DNA of 64,000 nucleotides from Nageia nagi (Eukaryota; Pinophyta), in NCBI GenBank assembly GCA_050084985.1, contig JBITNC010000001.1, forward strand, positions 41,974,001 through 42,038,000, given 5' to 3'. Made by a program: the position numbers and the translations under genes. The notes beneath the pieces are model-generated. The model was not told the DNA's origin, searched no databases, and was given only the letters and a program-made list of their open reading frames with translations. How positions within the stretch are numbered: position 1 is the stretch's first letter; the number at the start of each line of letters is the position of its first letter. Shown piece by piece: positions 22,690 through 35,677 of this stretch.

Positions 22690-24985
22690 CATGTCTATTG
22701 GGTTCTCTTGTGTTAAAGTCACCTGGGAGTCACAATCAACCACATCCACACTAATTCAAAATCATTAATTGAATTTAGCATATTCACATCATGTGAAGGG
22801 GAGAGATTGAAGTAAAGCCTTCTTTTTTTATTAAGTGTGTAATTTTTATAATAAAGATCTAAATTTAAATTCTCTTAAAGTGAATTTAAATTTGATCTTT
22901 ATTATAAAAATTACTCACTTTATTTAAAAAAGGAGACCAATTCAAAATATTATCTATATATATGTATAACTAATTTCTACCAATAATACGAATTGATAGA
23001 AACTACTTTACTTAAAATAATTAATATACAAATAAAATCCTTACTTTCACTTATTTTTAATAACGATGTTATAATCCTTCAAATAAAGTACACATTTTTT
23101 ATTAAATTACTTATTTAAATTATTGGAAATTATTATCTCTCTTATATAAAAATAAGATTAATAATCTTGTTTGTTTTCAAGAATATATGAATGTGTTGAT
23201 TAAAAACTAGCCATTATTTTACTAGAAATTGAGGACATCTTATTGCTAACACTTATGTTGAATTTATCATTATCCACTTATAGTTGTGTAGATATGTGTA
23301 TGAAAAATATTACATTTATAATATATATGATATTTAAACAATATATACTTATAATTAATAAAGCCTTATAAACATATAAGTAAACCTACATCATATATCC
23401 TTTCAAGAATTTAATTTTATTTAAAATTATTTTATTATCTACATATTTATAAATCCAATTAATATTATCCTCAAGTTTTTCTTTTAATTTGAAAGAAAAT
23501 AGTAAAAGTAAAATTTAGTACATAATGTAATACAAACTAAATATATTTATAAATAATAAAAACTTATAAAGTAAACCTACACCATATATCTCTAGGAATT
23601 TAATTTTTTTTCAAATTATTTTACTATTTATATATTTATAAATCAAATTACAATCATCTTCAATTTTTTCTTTTAATTTGAAAGAAAGATACTAATATCC
23701 ACATCGTAGTAAAATTTAGTACATGAAAGTGAATGAAAAAGGTTTTATGAATATAAATACATTTTTCATAAAAAAATTGTAATAAAAACTAAATATATTT
23801 ATAATTAATAAAAACTTATAAAGATATAAGTAAAACTACAATATATATTTTCATGAATTTAATTTTATTTGAAATTATTTTATTTTCTAATATTTATAAA
23901 TCAAATTACCATCTTCCTGAAGTTTTTCTTTTAATTTGAAAGAAAAATACTAATATCTACATCTTAGTAAAATTTAGTACATGCAAATGAATATAATGAA
24001 AACTAAATATGTAATTGAAAAAAATCAGTTTTTATTTTTTATTTTGTTTTATAAAACCAAGTGTCTTGAAACCTCAATACTTGCATTGTGCCATTGTAAC
24101 TTTGTGGATTCTGTATAATACTAAAGTTTACTTGAAAGTTTAAACTTACCCATTCTCTTCAACTCCCCTCTCTATCAACTCAAAAAACTTAATTATTTTT
24201 CTTTTTTATTTATATTTTTTAATTCATAAACATTATTATTAAAATATCCATAAAACAATAAAACATTTATCACATTCAAGTTTTCATATTTTAAATATAT
24301 ATGATTAAAAAATCTTCATCAGTTACAACCAATCAAAAAAGAGAAATACAGGATAACAATTATATTTGATGGATTTTAATCATATATAATTATTAAATGA
24401 TTTAAAAAACTCATAATAAAATCATAACAAGTTGCACTCTTTGTTGGCAATTGACACATTCCTGATTCCACACAAAGATTATACTAATCATTACAAAAAC
24501 ATTTCTTGAAATAAACTTTACATAACTTAAAATATCAATCTACAAAGTCCAAGACGACGGAGAAGATTATTCTAAATAATCCCTATCGACACCTGTGCCT
24601 TCCTAATACGACACATTATTTGTAATAGGCAATAGGCTTCACACTTTCCACTAGCATTCCAATACATTGTATTTCACAATTTCCACAAGCGTTCCAATAC
24701 GTTGTATGTGAAATTTTAAATTATCTTGTAATGATAGACCTTTCGATAAATGACAGAACACTATAATACAAAGTAGATGGCGAGAGAATGGCTCCACATG
24801 CAAAGTACAAAGACTGAATAGATCCAAAGGCCTACTTCATGATAGCGATACAAACGAATGACCACATTTTAAATGCATTCAGTGTCTACCCCAATAATTC
24901 TCATGGCCTCCTGCATGTGGGGAAAGCACTCTCCAAGCTGTGCTTACTCTCTCCATTGACTGCGCCCACAAAGGCAATAGTATTT
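22690..24985. repeat. Paralogous segment, copy 2
   Basis: This is the same-orientation partner of 361-4115. It lacks the SINE and the 1.3-kb insertion of copy 1 and so shows the empty sites. It includes about three uninterrupted tandem units (about 23440-24010). It ends in the left arm and loop of the foldback. The last 350 bases before the loop are nearly identical to copy 1, with about ten differences by eye. Confidence 0.8.
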
Positions 24986-25690
24986 GTGTGCGCAATCAAT
25001 GGCGAGCAATACCATGGAGAGTGAGCACAGCTGGGAAACTAATTTTCCTGACGTGCAGAAGGCCATGAGAATTATTGGGGAAGAATGCACGTAAAATGTG
25101 GGCGAGTGCAGCTTCATTCGTCATTCCTTTGAATCGCTATAGGATGTAGAGCATCGGGTCTATTCCGTTTTTGTACTTTGCATGTAGACCGACTCTCTCG
25201 CCATCCACTGTATATGAATGTTATAGAATACCATTACTGTCATTATTGAAAGGTCTACATCTAGAAGAGATCTAAACTTTTCACATACAATGTATTGGAA
25301 TGCTAGTGGAAATTGTGAAGCCTATTGCCTACTACAAATACTATTTTGTATTAGGAAAGCACTGTTCTATGGAGAGGATTTACAAAAATCTTCTCCGTCG
25401 ATTGACTTTTGTAGATTGATATTAGAATTTAGGTGAAGTTTGTTTCAATATATGTTTTTCCAATTATTAGTAAAATCTGTGTAGAATGTGGTAGATGCCA
25501 AGAAAGTATGAAACTTATTATTTTATTATAATTTTTATTTTAAAATATTGTTTTTTATTTATATGATTAGATAATTTATCAAATGTAATTGTTATCATGT
25601 ATTTTATCTTCCTAAAATTTTACGGGAACCAAAAAATTACTTGATGAAGGTTTTATAATATATATATTTAAAATAGCTAAGTGGATGTAG
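24270..25690. repeat. Foldback: long inverted repeat
   Basis: The left arm (about 24270-24972) and right arm (about 24983-25690) are reverse complements with gaps. The loop is only 10 bases (24973-24982, ggcaatagta), flanked by tgcgcccacaaa and tttgtgtgcgca. Further out, tctacaaagtccaagacgac faces gtcgattgacttttgtaga, and tcataacaagttgc faces the more diverged gaaacttattatt. By eye the arms are about 80% identical, better near the centre. Transcription through it would give a hairpin with a stem of up to 700 bp. No transposase or coding frame is visible. It could be a foldback transposon, an inverted duplication or a small-RNA locus. Confidence 0.8.
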
Positions 25691-26042
25691 ATGTTCAATT
25701 TAATGTAGAGATAAGTTTGAATTTTGGGGTTCATGGAATGAAGGGTGTGTTGTACTAGTATTATTGAACATCATCAATGTGGAAGTTTTCAAACATCACC
25801 AATGTGGAAGTTGAACTTGGAACGGTAATTGAGGGTACTCTCCTAATTCTCTTAACAATAGGTGATATTAAAAATTACTTGAATATGATCAAAAAAAAAA
25901 ATTTATAAGTAATTTTAACAATAATGTCTATGAATATTAAAAAAATGTTAAAAAAATTCAATTGTATATTAGATTTTTTTTCATCCATTTAAATGTCCTA
26001 AGTTTTAATTTTAATGATAAATAAAAAAATATCCATATTATG
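25691..26042. other. Anonymous AT-rich DNA
   Basis: Apart from a short direct repeat containing catca(t/c)caatgtggaagtt at about 25768-25815, nothing is recognised. Confidence 0.5.
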
Positions 26043-26149
26043 TTAATAGTATTTTTGTTGTGGAACACACACAGCCCCACTAGTCAACTTACCACTAGTC
26101 TAAAGCCCCACCATTGCACCACCCCCATTGGAGTTATTAATAGTATTTT
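26043..26149 (-). mobile_element. Short SINE with 13-bp target duplication
   Basis: TTAATAGTATTTT occurs at 26043-26055 and 26137-26149, flanking an 81-base insert. On the minus strand the insert starts with CCAATGGGGGTGGTGCAATGGTGGGG, matching the head of the SINE at 1020-1130 including its A-box region. The B-box part is reduced, so this copy is truncated or internally deleted. The perfect duplication shows a retrotransposition event. Confidence 0.8.
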
Positions 26150-26815
26150 CTCTCCAAATTGTAAGGGTAAAAACAAGAAAGATGATGGTTATTTGAGTTA
26201 TTAATATGTAACAAAAAAAAATATTTTAATGGAATAAAATTATGGATTTATTAATATGTTTTTGTCGTTGTTATTGTTGTTGTTTTTATTTCTATTAGTA
26301 TTAGTACTACTATAACTACTACTAAGATGATGGTAATTTAATTTATAAATATGTAAATAACAAAAGAATTTATAATGGAATAAAATTATGGGTTTATTCA
26401 TATTTTATTAAATTCTTATTATCTATAATGTAAATATATATAGTTTAAATATTATATATGTCATGAATATCATTCATGTTAAGAATATGTAAAAATTAAT
26501 ATATACAATGTAAATATCATGTCTTATGAATATGATATTTTTATATAATTATCCTAAAAAATATGAAAGGATAATGATAAATTCATACAAAACTTTAAAA
26601 ATAAGATACCTTAAATTTCTAGTATAAGAATAATTATTTTCACTAACAAATACATCATACTCTTTGAAAAAATAAGAGTAATATTCTCGTATTAAAAAAT
26701 TAATGCAATTATTTTAAATAATTTAAGTAATCAACTTAATAAAAATCCACATACTTTTAAAAAGAATTAAAACATCATTACTATAAATAAATGAAATAAA
26801 ATAAAATGTTATTAA
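26150..26815. other. Anonymous AT-rich DNA
   Basis: Very AT-rich, with TTG/TTA and TAG trinucleotide-rich patches near 26265-26320. No supported gene. Confidence 0.5.
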
Positions 26816-27660
26816 TGTCCATGGTGGACCAAAAGTGACATAAGGAACTAAGCAAAGAGTATATTGAAAACTACAAGTAGGGGGACAAAAGTGTTATGCC
26901 ACAAAGAATAAATATAAGGAATGTAAAACATGTTGCACTAAAATGAGTGACATCCATAATGGGGAATTTCTTTCAAAAACATGAACCAATCTCTCCTAAC
27001 TAGATGAATCACTGTTGAATAAGTTGTTGATTTGTCTCTACCTATCACTTATCTAGAGTCCCAAAGATCTATGGGTATGTTGTTTACTGATTTTGTTAAT
27101 GTTTAGATGATATTTTGCCTATCATTTTCAACCAATATTTATATCCCTCCTCAGTCTATCATATTTTGTGAAGTATATTTTGATAAGTCTATACTGTGAG
27201 GGGTGGGAGATAATTGCATGAGAGCTCATCTATCGACAAAACTAGATTGCTTCTCTGATGTAAAATCCAAAGTAATATTGGTCCTTATAACTGAAGAATG
27301 TGTATATAGAGTGTGATTCATCCTTTAAGAGGTAGTGGAATCTACCTTGAATCTCATAGTAAATTGGACAATGAAAAATAAAGTGATGCAAAGTTTTCTA
27401 CTTCCCTTAGCAAGAAAAATATACATATTCATTTTCCTTCGTTATATGGTTCTCTATCTCAATATGAAGCTAATGGGAGCACATTCAATATTATCTAATG
27501 GAGAATTGTATGGCATGTATCATAGGTTGTTGGAGGTATTTAAAGGCATTACCCAACCATCTCGAATATGAAGAAAGCACTCATGATAGAAGGATAGATT
27601 GGTGGATATAAAGTTAACAAGAGAGATCCAAGTGCAATGGGTGTTATAAAGAGTGATAAA
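26816..27660 (-). mobile_element. LINE-like remnant with zinc-binding RT tail
   Basis: On the minus strand, broken frames near 27250-27420 read KTLHHFIFHCPIYYEIQGRFH and FFSYKDQYYFGFYIREAI. This resembles the zinc-binding segment that follows the RT of some LINEs (the HFIFxCPxYYEIRxRF pattern). The element's 3' end would be at about 26816, where gtccatggtggacc resembles the end of the insertion at 1395. No target duplication was found. Confidence 0.5.
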
Positions 27661-29195
27661 TTTTTAAATACCACAAAGCATATTTTCCTTATTATTCAAT
27701 GATGGTAGTTGATGAAATTTAAGGGAATAAGGAGAAATTCAATCAATATGAATGTAAATTCTTCTTAAAAGTATACAAGTGAAGAATATTTTTTATGTAG
27801 AAGTAATATTATTCGATTTTATTTTCATTTCTTTATAGTTATTGTAAATAGTGTATATCAATTCTTATTAGTAGTAGATATTTTGGTTGAACATATAAGA
27901 GCATAATACATATACATTTATAAAGGAAATGAAGAAAACATGATATATTATGCATGCTTTTTCCATCAAACTAAGGCATGACCTCCAATTTTGAGGTTTG
28001 CAAAATATAATTTATGCTCCTAATGAATCATGCCTTGAACATAGAAATAAAATTCCAACTACTTTAGCTAATTATTTCACTTTTTCACATCAACTTCTCG
28101 TTCAAATATAGGAATACTAACTTTTACCTCTACCTTGAAAGGTAAGGAAGAATGGCCTATGCCATCTTGGTTTCTTTTATATTAATATATTTTATGGCTT
28201 GAGCAATATTTACCATATTTATCACTAGATTTATAAATCTTTGTTCATCCTCATAACCCCTTCAAACAATAAAAAATTAAAATTACACATCGTAAATAAA
28301 GTAATTGAAAAATATTATGAGCAATGATAATATTAAAATAAAAATAAATCTAATCTACTATAAATATATCATAAATCCAAAACTTGAACATCCATCCTAC
28401 ACAAATAATATTATCAATATCAAAATGGAACTTGTTCTCACAAACTTAAGAACTAATTCACATGAATTATATAGTGAAAATGGTAGACGAATAATACCTT
28501 TAACACTACATGATAAAAGAATTTAATATTTTTATAACCTAAATGCCATAGAAGATTAGTCTCATTTTCTTCTTATTCTCCCACATTATAATGATATTAG
28601 ACAAACCTATCAATATTAAACCAATATAACCAAAACAAGCTTGGTGGGTTTAAAGGATATTAAAGGATGTCATTCATGTATACATATTTTCAAAAATAAC
28701 TTTTCAAACTTCAATATTTCTTGACAAGGGTGTGGGGATTTAAATTTCAATCTTCACAATAAAAATTACCCACATTATCAATCTATCTCTTATAAGTAAA
28801 AAATATATATATATTCATATACACTTTATTAATACACCTCCCATAAGTACATTATTGTTTGATATATAAATTGTGTGATATTTCTAAACAATTATGTTAT
28901 TAAAAAAATATTTTAATTTATTTAAATTGATTAAAAAATTTTAAATTATTTTTTTATCTTGTATGTAGTATATTTTTGCAATGTATAATTTTTCATTAAT
29001 TTTCTAATATAATTTAAAAGTAATTTTAATTGATAAATATTTATTAAAATAAATATAGAGGAGCTTTATGCATCATTATGCATATCTTTAATATAACTAA
29101 TTAGGAAATAGGGAAAAGAGTATTAGGTACTAAGATGCCATTATAAAAAGATGGGTAGGAAAATTATACAATGTGTGATTTTTATTAATTTATTA
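27661..29195. other. Anonymous AT-rich DNA
   Basis: About 1.5 kb with no supported gene or domain. The 73-codon plus frame at 28305-28526 is rich in N, I and K and looks like chance. The segment 28720-28760 has a weak B-box-like word only. Confidence 0.5.
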
Positions 29196-29199
29196 TTAA

Positions 29200-29729
29200 T
29201 GTTAGTCATGAGATTTATAATATAAACTCAAACAAGTTTCAACATTCAAAGGATGAAGGAATAGAATGGAACTATCATTCATAAAATCAAGACCAAAAAA
29301 TGGAGATGAATATATGAACTATACTAACTAAAATAAGAAGATTACAAATGGTGGCAATACAACCCAAACTATGATACAGTAATGGAGAAAGCAAAAAAAT
29401 CTAAGTTACAACCTAAAAATTGCTCCATACAATACCATACAATGATTAACTAAAAGAATAACTATCCTAAGTCTACCTTAATCCTAATATTCATGAAGAA
29501 TTAGTTATAATAAGAATTCTCATGTTACATAGAAATTGTAATTACAAAAGAATCTATAACTAATGCCTAAAGTATCATTCTTATAAGAACTAAAGTGCTA
29601 GTGCTAATAGAAGCATTGACATTAAATGTTTAATGGACCAGTATCATTGATAATGGTAGGGATGTTAGCAATAGTGTAAGTACTGAAGCTTACACAATAG
29701 ATCTAATAAGATCAAGTCAATCTCTAACA
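29200..29729 (-). repeat. Copia 3' LTR (530 bp)
   Basis: On the plus strand it starts TGTTAGTCATGAG and ends GATTGACTTG complement ...TCTCTAACA, so the ends form TGTTAG/CTAACA. It lies directly downstream, on the minus strand, of Copia RNase H, with AAGTGGAAGTA as the likely polypurine tract at about 29730-29740. No second LTR is in the window, so the element is truncated. Confidence 0.8.
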
Positions 29730-29740
29730 TACTTCCACTT

Positions 29741-32640
29741 GATGCTAAGTGGACTCACAAGTGAGTTTCTTAGCTTCAAAACTTGAGATGTAGTGACTCC
29801 TTTTGTAAATATATATGCTATTTGGTCATGGGTGCTATAATGTCTCATCTCAATCTATATTAAATCTCTACCATGTCATGAATGAAGTGATATTTCAAAT
29901 AAAAGTGCTTTGACATACTATGATGGAATAGATTTTGTGTCAAGTGAATGACACTCAAGTTTTCATAAAATAGTAAAGTAGATCAATGTTTCTTCTCACC
30001 AATTTCCTCCAACACTTTACAGAGACACAATCCTTGAGCACCTTCTAAAGTAAGTGTTATATATTTTGATTTAGTTGAGAAGAGTGCCATTAATACTTTC
30101 TTCTTAGACCTCCTTATGATCATCTCAGATCCTAAAGAAAAATAATTTTATAAGTAGACTTCTAGTCATCCAAGTTACTACCCAAATCAAAATCAATAAA
30201 ACCAAATAGCTCAATAATCTCATATTGAAATAAATGGATCCTATAATAAAGAGTACCCTTCACATACCTTAGAATTATCTTTACAACCTCCATATGTAAC
30301 AGAGATGGGTCATTCATATACCTTGAAATCATTGAGATAACATAAGCAATATCCAACCTAGTATTGATGAAATACATAAGGCTTCTAATAATTCTCCTAA
30401 ATCTTTTAGATTTTCTTTCTCAGTCACATAATCCTTACACAACAATAAATCATAAGCAATAGGTGTAGGGAATGATTTACAACTTTCCTTGTATACTTCT
30501 TTTGTATATCAGTTGCATATTTTATTTGATAAATGAAGATTATGTCATTATTTTGATGAAATTCAATGCCAAGGAAATAGTACATCAACCCCAAATCTTT
30601 CATTTCAAATTCTTGCATCATATTAGCCTTGAATTTATCATTAAAAACATAACTACTACCAATATAAATCAAATTATCCACATACAAACACGTAAGTAGG
30701 ATGTCATTAACTTCTTTTTTTGGATATAAACTTCATCATCTATGTACCCATTCAAAAAAGCACTTTTAACATCCATATGATGTAAAATCCAACATTTATG
30801 AGAAGCCAAGAAGAGAACCATTCTAACAATCTCTTACCTTGATACAAGATCAAGTGTCTCTTCATAATCAATCCCATGTTTTTGAGTGAATTATTTAGCA
30901 ACCAATCTTGCCTTGAATATTTCAATAGTCCCATCACTATTACATTTGGCATTGTAGACCCACTTGGATCCAACACACTTATTTCCTTTGGAAAACTCAC
31001 ATAACTCCCAACTATTATTCCTAACAATGGAATTGATTTAATATTTCATAGATTATATCCACACATCATTAATATAAGCATGTTCATAGCAAGAAGGATC
31101 AAAACTAATAGTAGAAAGAAAATCATAATTTACCATGTCACCTTTGGCTTCACCATCATCTTCATCTCCATACATATGCATGTTCTCAAGTCTTTGAATA
31201 ACTTGATCCATCTATTGAGCATGCCCTCTAGTTATCCTTATTTGGAAATTGGTATCTAGAACTTGAGAAGGTGGGCAGATTTGAAGTGCCTTAGTCCCAT
31301 TTTTTGTTCTTCTTACTTCAAAGAAAATATTACATTAATTTTCATTATAATAAGGACTAGATATACTTTTATTTAGATTTTTTAACACACTTGTTCAAGG
31401 AGGACTTGGTGTAAATATAGAAGTGTTGGTGCTATTACCAGTGTTGGTGCTACTACTAGTGTTGGTGCTAGATCTAGAAGGATCAAACTACCCATAACTC
31501 TACATTCTCGACTACACACTCTGATGCATATTCTTCCCAATGAAAGAACTTGAATAACTCTCCAAACTAGTTCCATCATCAAAATAACCTTTTTAGTACT
31601 ATAGATTCCCCCTTCATCAAAAATGACATCTCTTGACATAATAATCTTCCTAGTTATGGAGTTGTAAATCCTATAGGATTTTATCTTCTCATAAGAACTA
31701 ATAAAAATATAAACCTCACTTTTTGCATCAAGCTTATTTCTTTATTTACCAACTATATGATAAAATGCATTGAACCCTAAGACTTTGAAAGTGGTTCACA
31801 TTTGGCTTCTTGTGATGCCAAGCCTCATAACGATTGAAGTTTTTCAAGCTTATTCTAGGACTTCTATTCAAAATATAAATTATTTTCGTAATAGCATCAA
31901 CCCAATACATATTTTTCAACTATTTAGTTTGCACCATGCTCCTATCCATCTCCATAATAGTCCTATTTTTTCTTTCTACAACTCATTTTTGTTGTGGGGT
32001 GTAGGCAATAGTGAGTTTTCTCTTAATCCCATGATCCCTACAAAATTAGAGGAATTCATTGGATCAAAACTCTTCACCATGGTAAATCCTTAAACATTTA
32101 ATTTATAATCACATGGATTCTCTTCATAATTCTTGAAATATTTAAAACACTAAAATGCTTCATTATTATGATTAAGGAAAAACACCCAACACATTCAAGA
32201 GTAATCATCAATATAGGTAAGAAAGTAAGAATTCCTACCTAAAATTAAAGTTTGCATAGGCCCACAAGTATTTGAGTGAATCAGTTGTAATGGTTATGAG
32301 ACCCTCCATGCTTCCCCTTTAGGAAAGTTCTTTCTAACATACTTCCTAAGAGCACACCCTTCAATCATAGCTTTAAAGTCCTCTAATTTAGGAAAACCAC
32401 ACACCATCTAATGATATGTTAATAATTTCATACTCCTAAAGTTCAATTTGCCAAATCTGATATGCCACAACCAAGTTTTTGTTTTTAATTTTCACTCTAT
32501 GTGCATCCATATTTGCAAGGTTTCCCCCTTTACCTAAAAAATTTAAGGAAAATAGCCTATTCTTTATCATAGGAACAATAGTGAATAACCTATTCCCATT
32601 ATTCTTGTTATTTAACTTAGCTAATTGGTTATATTATTTT
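29741..32640 (-). pseudogene. Ty1/Copia pol, decayed
   Basis: Minus-strand order from high to low coordinates: GAG pre-integrase (about 32330-32500; NLANMDAHRVK, then the LWHMRFGH region decayed), integrase core (about 31760-32300; a TYIDDYSR region and HNNEAF), integrase C-terminal word SRDVIFDEGGIY near 31605-31639, RT (WVYNAKCNSDGTIE, about 30900-30960; DVKSAFLNG near 30750), YVDNLIYIGSS at about 30655-30687 in place of YVDD, FEMKDLGLMYYFLGIEF, and RNase H region words YFINTRLDIAYVI, ILRYVKGTLYY and LFGFIDFD at 30162-30377. There are many frameshifts. An APTL(V/L) triple repeat is encoded at 31420-31480. Confidence 0.88.
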
Positions 32641-34342
32641 ATATTCTAATATAAATATTATTAATTATTATAACAAAATCTTTATTTTCTTAATTAATCA
32701 TCAATCTATTTTCGATATGTTCATGATTTATTTCCTATATATAGATGATAAAAATATTTAATTTTAACATAAAATGATATAAGAAATGAGTAAGAGTTCT
32801 TAATTAATCATTCAATTAGAACATTTATGAAAATTTTCAAATAAGATAGGATAGAATTTCTTTTGCATTAATTTGTAATTAAAGTAGTTTACGATGAGAC
32901 TCTAGCTAGAAAACCTAGATTTAAACCCTACTATTAATATCATAATTGGAGAGGATGAGGAAGAAATTCCACTAGAAAATGTGTTTGAAAGGAAAGGGAA
33001 ATGAAGAAATAATATCATATACAAGTTAAAATCATAAGGGTATGCTATACATGGACAAAGGTAAGATTCCAATTTCATCTCAATTACATGGGAAGTGGAA
33101 GAGAACAAGATACTCTAAATGGAAGGAGTAATTGAGTAAGAAAAATATCAACAAAATACAAACATAAATAAAATAAAGGTTTCCTCCACTATCAAAAATG
33201 ATAGCAACTTCGTAAAGTATGGTATTTCCATCCAAACTAGAGAAGAAAAGGAATTAGAAAGGAAAAGGGAGACAAAAGAGGGTATTCAAGTAATAGAATT
33301 GGGGAAATAATCTTTAGAAGAAAAACATAAAGAAGAATAGGAAGAAAAATAAGAATAAATTAGACTTGAACTAAAGAAAATCAAGCTTTTACCAAAGAAG
33401 AAATTAATTCATCTTCCCAAGCATTCAAAAATACACAATAGAATGTTATCCAAAACTATTCTTTAACAAGGCCATCCAAGTGGCCTATTCGAAGGATTGT
33501 CATTGAATCCCATGAAGGTGAAGACAACAAGGAAGAAAATATATCTTAAGTATTTTAAGAACAACTACATTAAAATATTCATTAGATTTGATGATGGAGA
33601 GGATGTTATGAAGATACACTTTGATATAGGGGTGCCAATTCAATAGAAATAGGATTTCCACTCCAAAACCTATATGAATATTTCATTTCTAATATTGAAA
33701 GTGTGATACATTTCTTTTTGTGAAATAAAATATTGTATATTGTTATGATAGATACCATATTATTTTTTACTTGTAAAAGGGTTGAAGGCCCTTTTAAAAC
33801 TCTCTCTTTTTTTAATAATATATTTACCCAATTAATTAAAACATTTATAAAAAAGGTAAGATTTTATATGATCAATGAGATCTTAACCTCTATTCTTGTC
33901 ATCTTGTTTATCAATATCTTGATCAAGTGTATTGATTTCTTTCTATATTCACCTTACATAATTCATATTAATATTTATAATTTTTTATATAACATATGAC
34001 CTTCAATGGCTTAATAAAAAATCATGAAATTTTTTAGATTATCATATTATTCATGAGATTGTTGCATCATTGTTATATGGTCTCATCAATAATGTTTATG
34101 GAGATATTTAAATATTTTTTGAATTATCATATTCAATTTTATGAATACATATTCATTTTTATATATTCACTTCAAAACTTGAAAATATAACTCAGAATAG
34201 AATCATTCATTCATTATCATATTTTCTAAGGTTAAATTCTTCAGCCACCTAATTTGATCTCTTTTATCTTAAAATTGAAGATATAAATCAAAAAGATTTT
34301 TTTAAAGGTCCATAATTAAGAAAAATAAAATATCATTTAAAA
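32641..34342. other. Anonymous AT-rich DNA
   Basis: About 1.7 kb with no recognisable domain. The part 33120-33640 is purine-rich on the plus strand (many GAAGAA and GGAAAA words) and could be the decayed gag of a retroelement, but I cannot support a family. Confidence 0.4.
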
Positions 34343-34609
34343 AATATCATATCTCACTTTTTTTTTATTGGCCACTTCCTTTGTAGGGAGAAGAAATCAT
34401 GGAATTAGATTCTCAACCAAGGGGCAACCACATCATCAAAATCCACCTAGGGCATGATCCCGATCTGTCCGCACCTACCATCAACTTGATAGGATTTTTT
34501 GTATGTTTCAATAGGCAATGGGGAGACTTGAACCTAGGTCTCTCATTTATTTAGAGTTTCAACTACCCATCTCCAACTCACCTATCTATCAATATCATAT
34601 CTCACTTTT
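34343..34609 (-). mobile_element. tRNA-derived SINE with 19-bp target duplication
   Basis: The 19-base word aatatcatatctcactttt occurs at 34343-34361 and 34591-34609. Between them lie about 229 bases. On the minus strand these start GATAGATAGGTGAGTTGGAG, carry a TGGGTAGTTGAAAC A-box-like word and a B-box-like AGGTTCAAGTCTCC, and end in a run of A (plus-strand T at 34358-34366). This is a full-length SINE by structure. It differs in sequence from the SINE at 1020-1130. Confidence 0.88.
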
Positions 34610-34769
34610 ACTTTACATTTATTTATCATTATTTTATTGTATTGTATTAATTAATTAAATTTTATTACTTAATTAATTATAATTTTCATATTAAAAATTT
34701 TTAAATATAAATTTTAATAACATAGTTCATAGTAAATTTTTTTTAATTGTATATAAAAAAAGAAAAGGA

Positions 34770-35030
34770 ATCCCAAAGGGGATAGTGTAACGGTTTAAGC
34801 TTTGACTCTTCTATAGGAGGTTTAAAGTTTGAATATGTGGGTTTGTTCCAATGTATTATAATTTAGCTATGTTTTAGCTACACCTTAGATAGAATCATAC
34901 TTACCATCCATAGCTTCCAAGTAATGGAGGAGACATTAAAGGTTTACCCTGCTAAGGGATGTGAGGGGGTTCTTGAAACAATTTGCTTTATGATTGAACC
35001 TAAAAACAAATCAAAAATAAAAGGAATATA
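34770..35030 (+). mobile_element. Second SINE, opposite orientation
   Basis: The block starts CCCAAAGGGGATAGTGTAACGG (A-box-like GATAGTGTAACGG) and carries GGAGGTTTAAAGTTTGAAT, a B-box-like word, about 45 bases on. Flanking aaaaggaat occurs at about 34762-34770 and 35020-35028, a probable short target duplication. It ends in A-rich sequence (aaacaaatcaaaaataaaa). It lies 160 bases from the minus-strand SINE, which has a different body. Confidence 0.7.
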
Positions 35031-35397
35031 GTATTTTGGGGAAAATTTTATTTTCATATTAACTACAATGTTTTATTTTATAAAATTATTTGCAAGTTTA
35101 CTGATCAATAATAAATTAATATTTTATTTCTTTTAACTTACATTATACTGGATTAATGGTGGGATTATGAAGGAAAACCTCTTTAAGAAATAGTTTTATA
35201 TAAAGGATTTATGTTCTTCATTAAGATTTCAATTTTAAATATAAAATAATAAAATTTTAATTATATATAAATAATATATTTCATAATAGTACTTTTTGAA
35301 TTTGTAAAATTCATTCCCAAAAAAATAATTAAATATCCCTTATAAAGATATAATATGTAAAATATTTTATTTAATGTTTTCTCAATAATAAATTATG

Positions 35398-35440
<43 letters not shown>

Positions 35441-35677
35441 CTAAATTGAAATAATCTCCATCTAAAAATTGTCATATCTTTTATTAAAAAAAATATTTAA
35501 AAAGGAATATAATAATATTTATGGGGAAGAGGTGAAGTGTTGATTAGATATTTGTATTTTTTTACATTAATTCATCATAGTTGTATTATTGGATTGTTAA
35601 AAATTGAGATATAATTTTGGAATCAACCTTGAAAGAAGGCCATCCTTATAATGTAAATGTTAAAGGTAAGGAAGAGT
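35031..35677. other. Anonymous DNA with (AT)n
   Basis: AT-rich sequence including a 40-base run of alternating TA at 35399-35438. Nothing else is recognised. Confidence 0.6.

Noticed and set aside
361-25000. Reading the two paralogous segments as LTRs of one giant element that carries the BAHD gene inside.
   Set aside because: No PBS or PPT was found at the inner borders, and the enclosed DNA holds several unrelated complete and broken elements.
31770-32093. A 107-codon plus-strand frame.
   Set aside because: It is antisense to the Copia integrase core, which reads on the minus strand.
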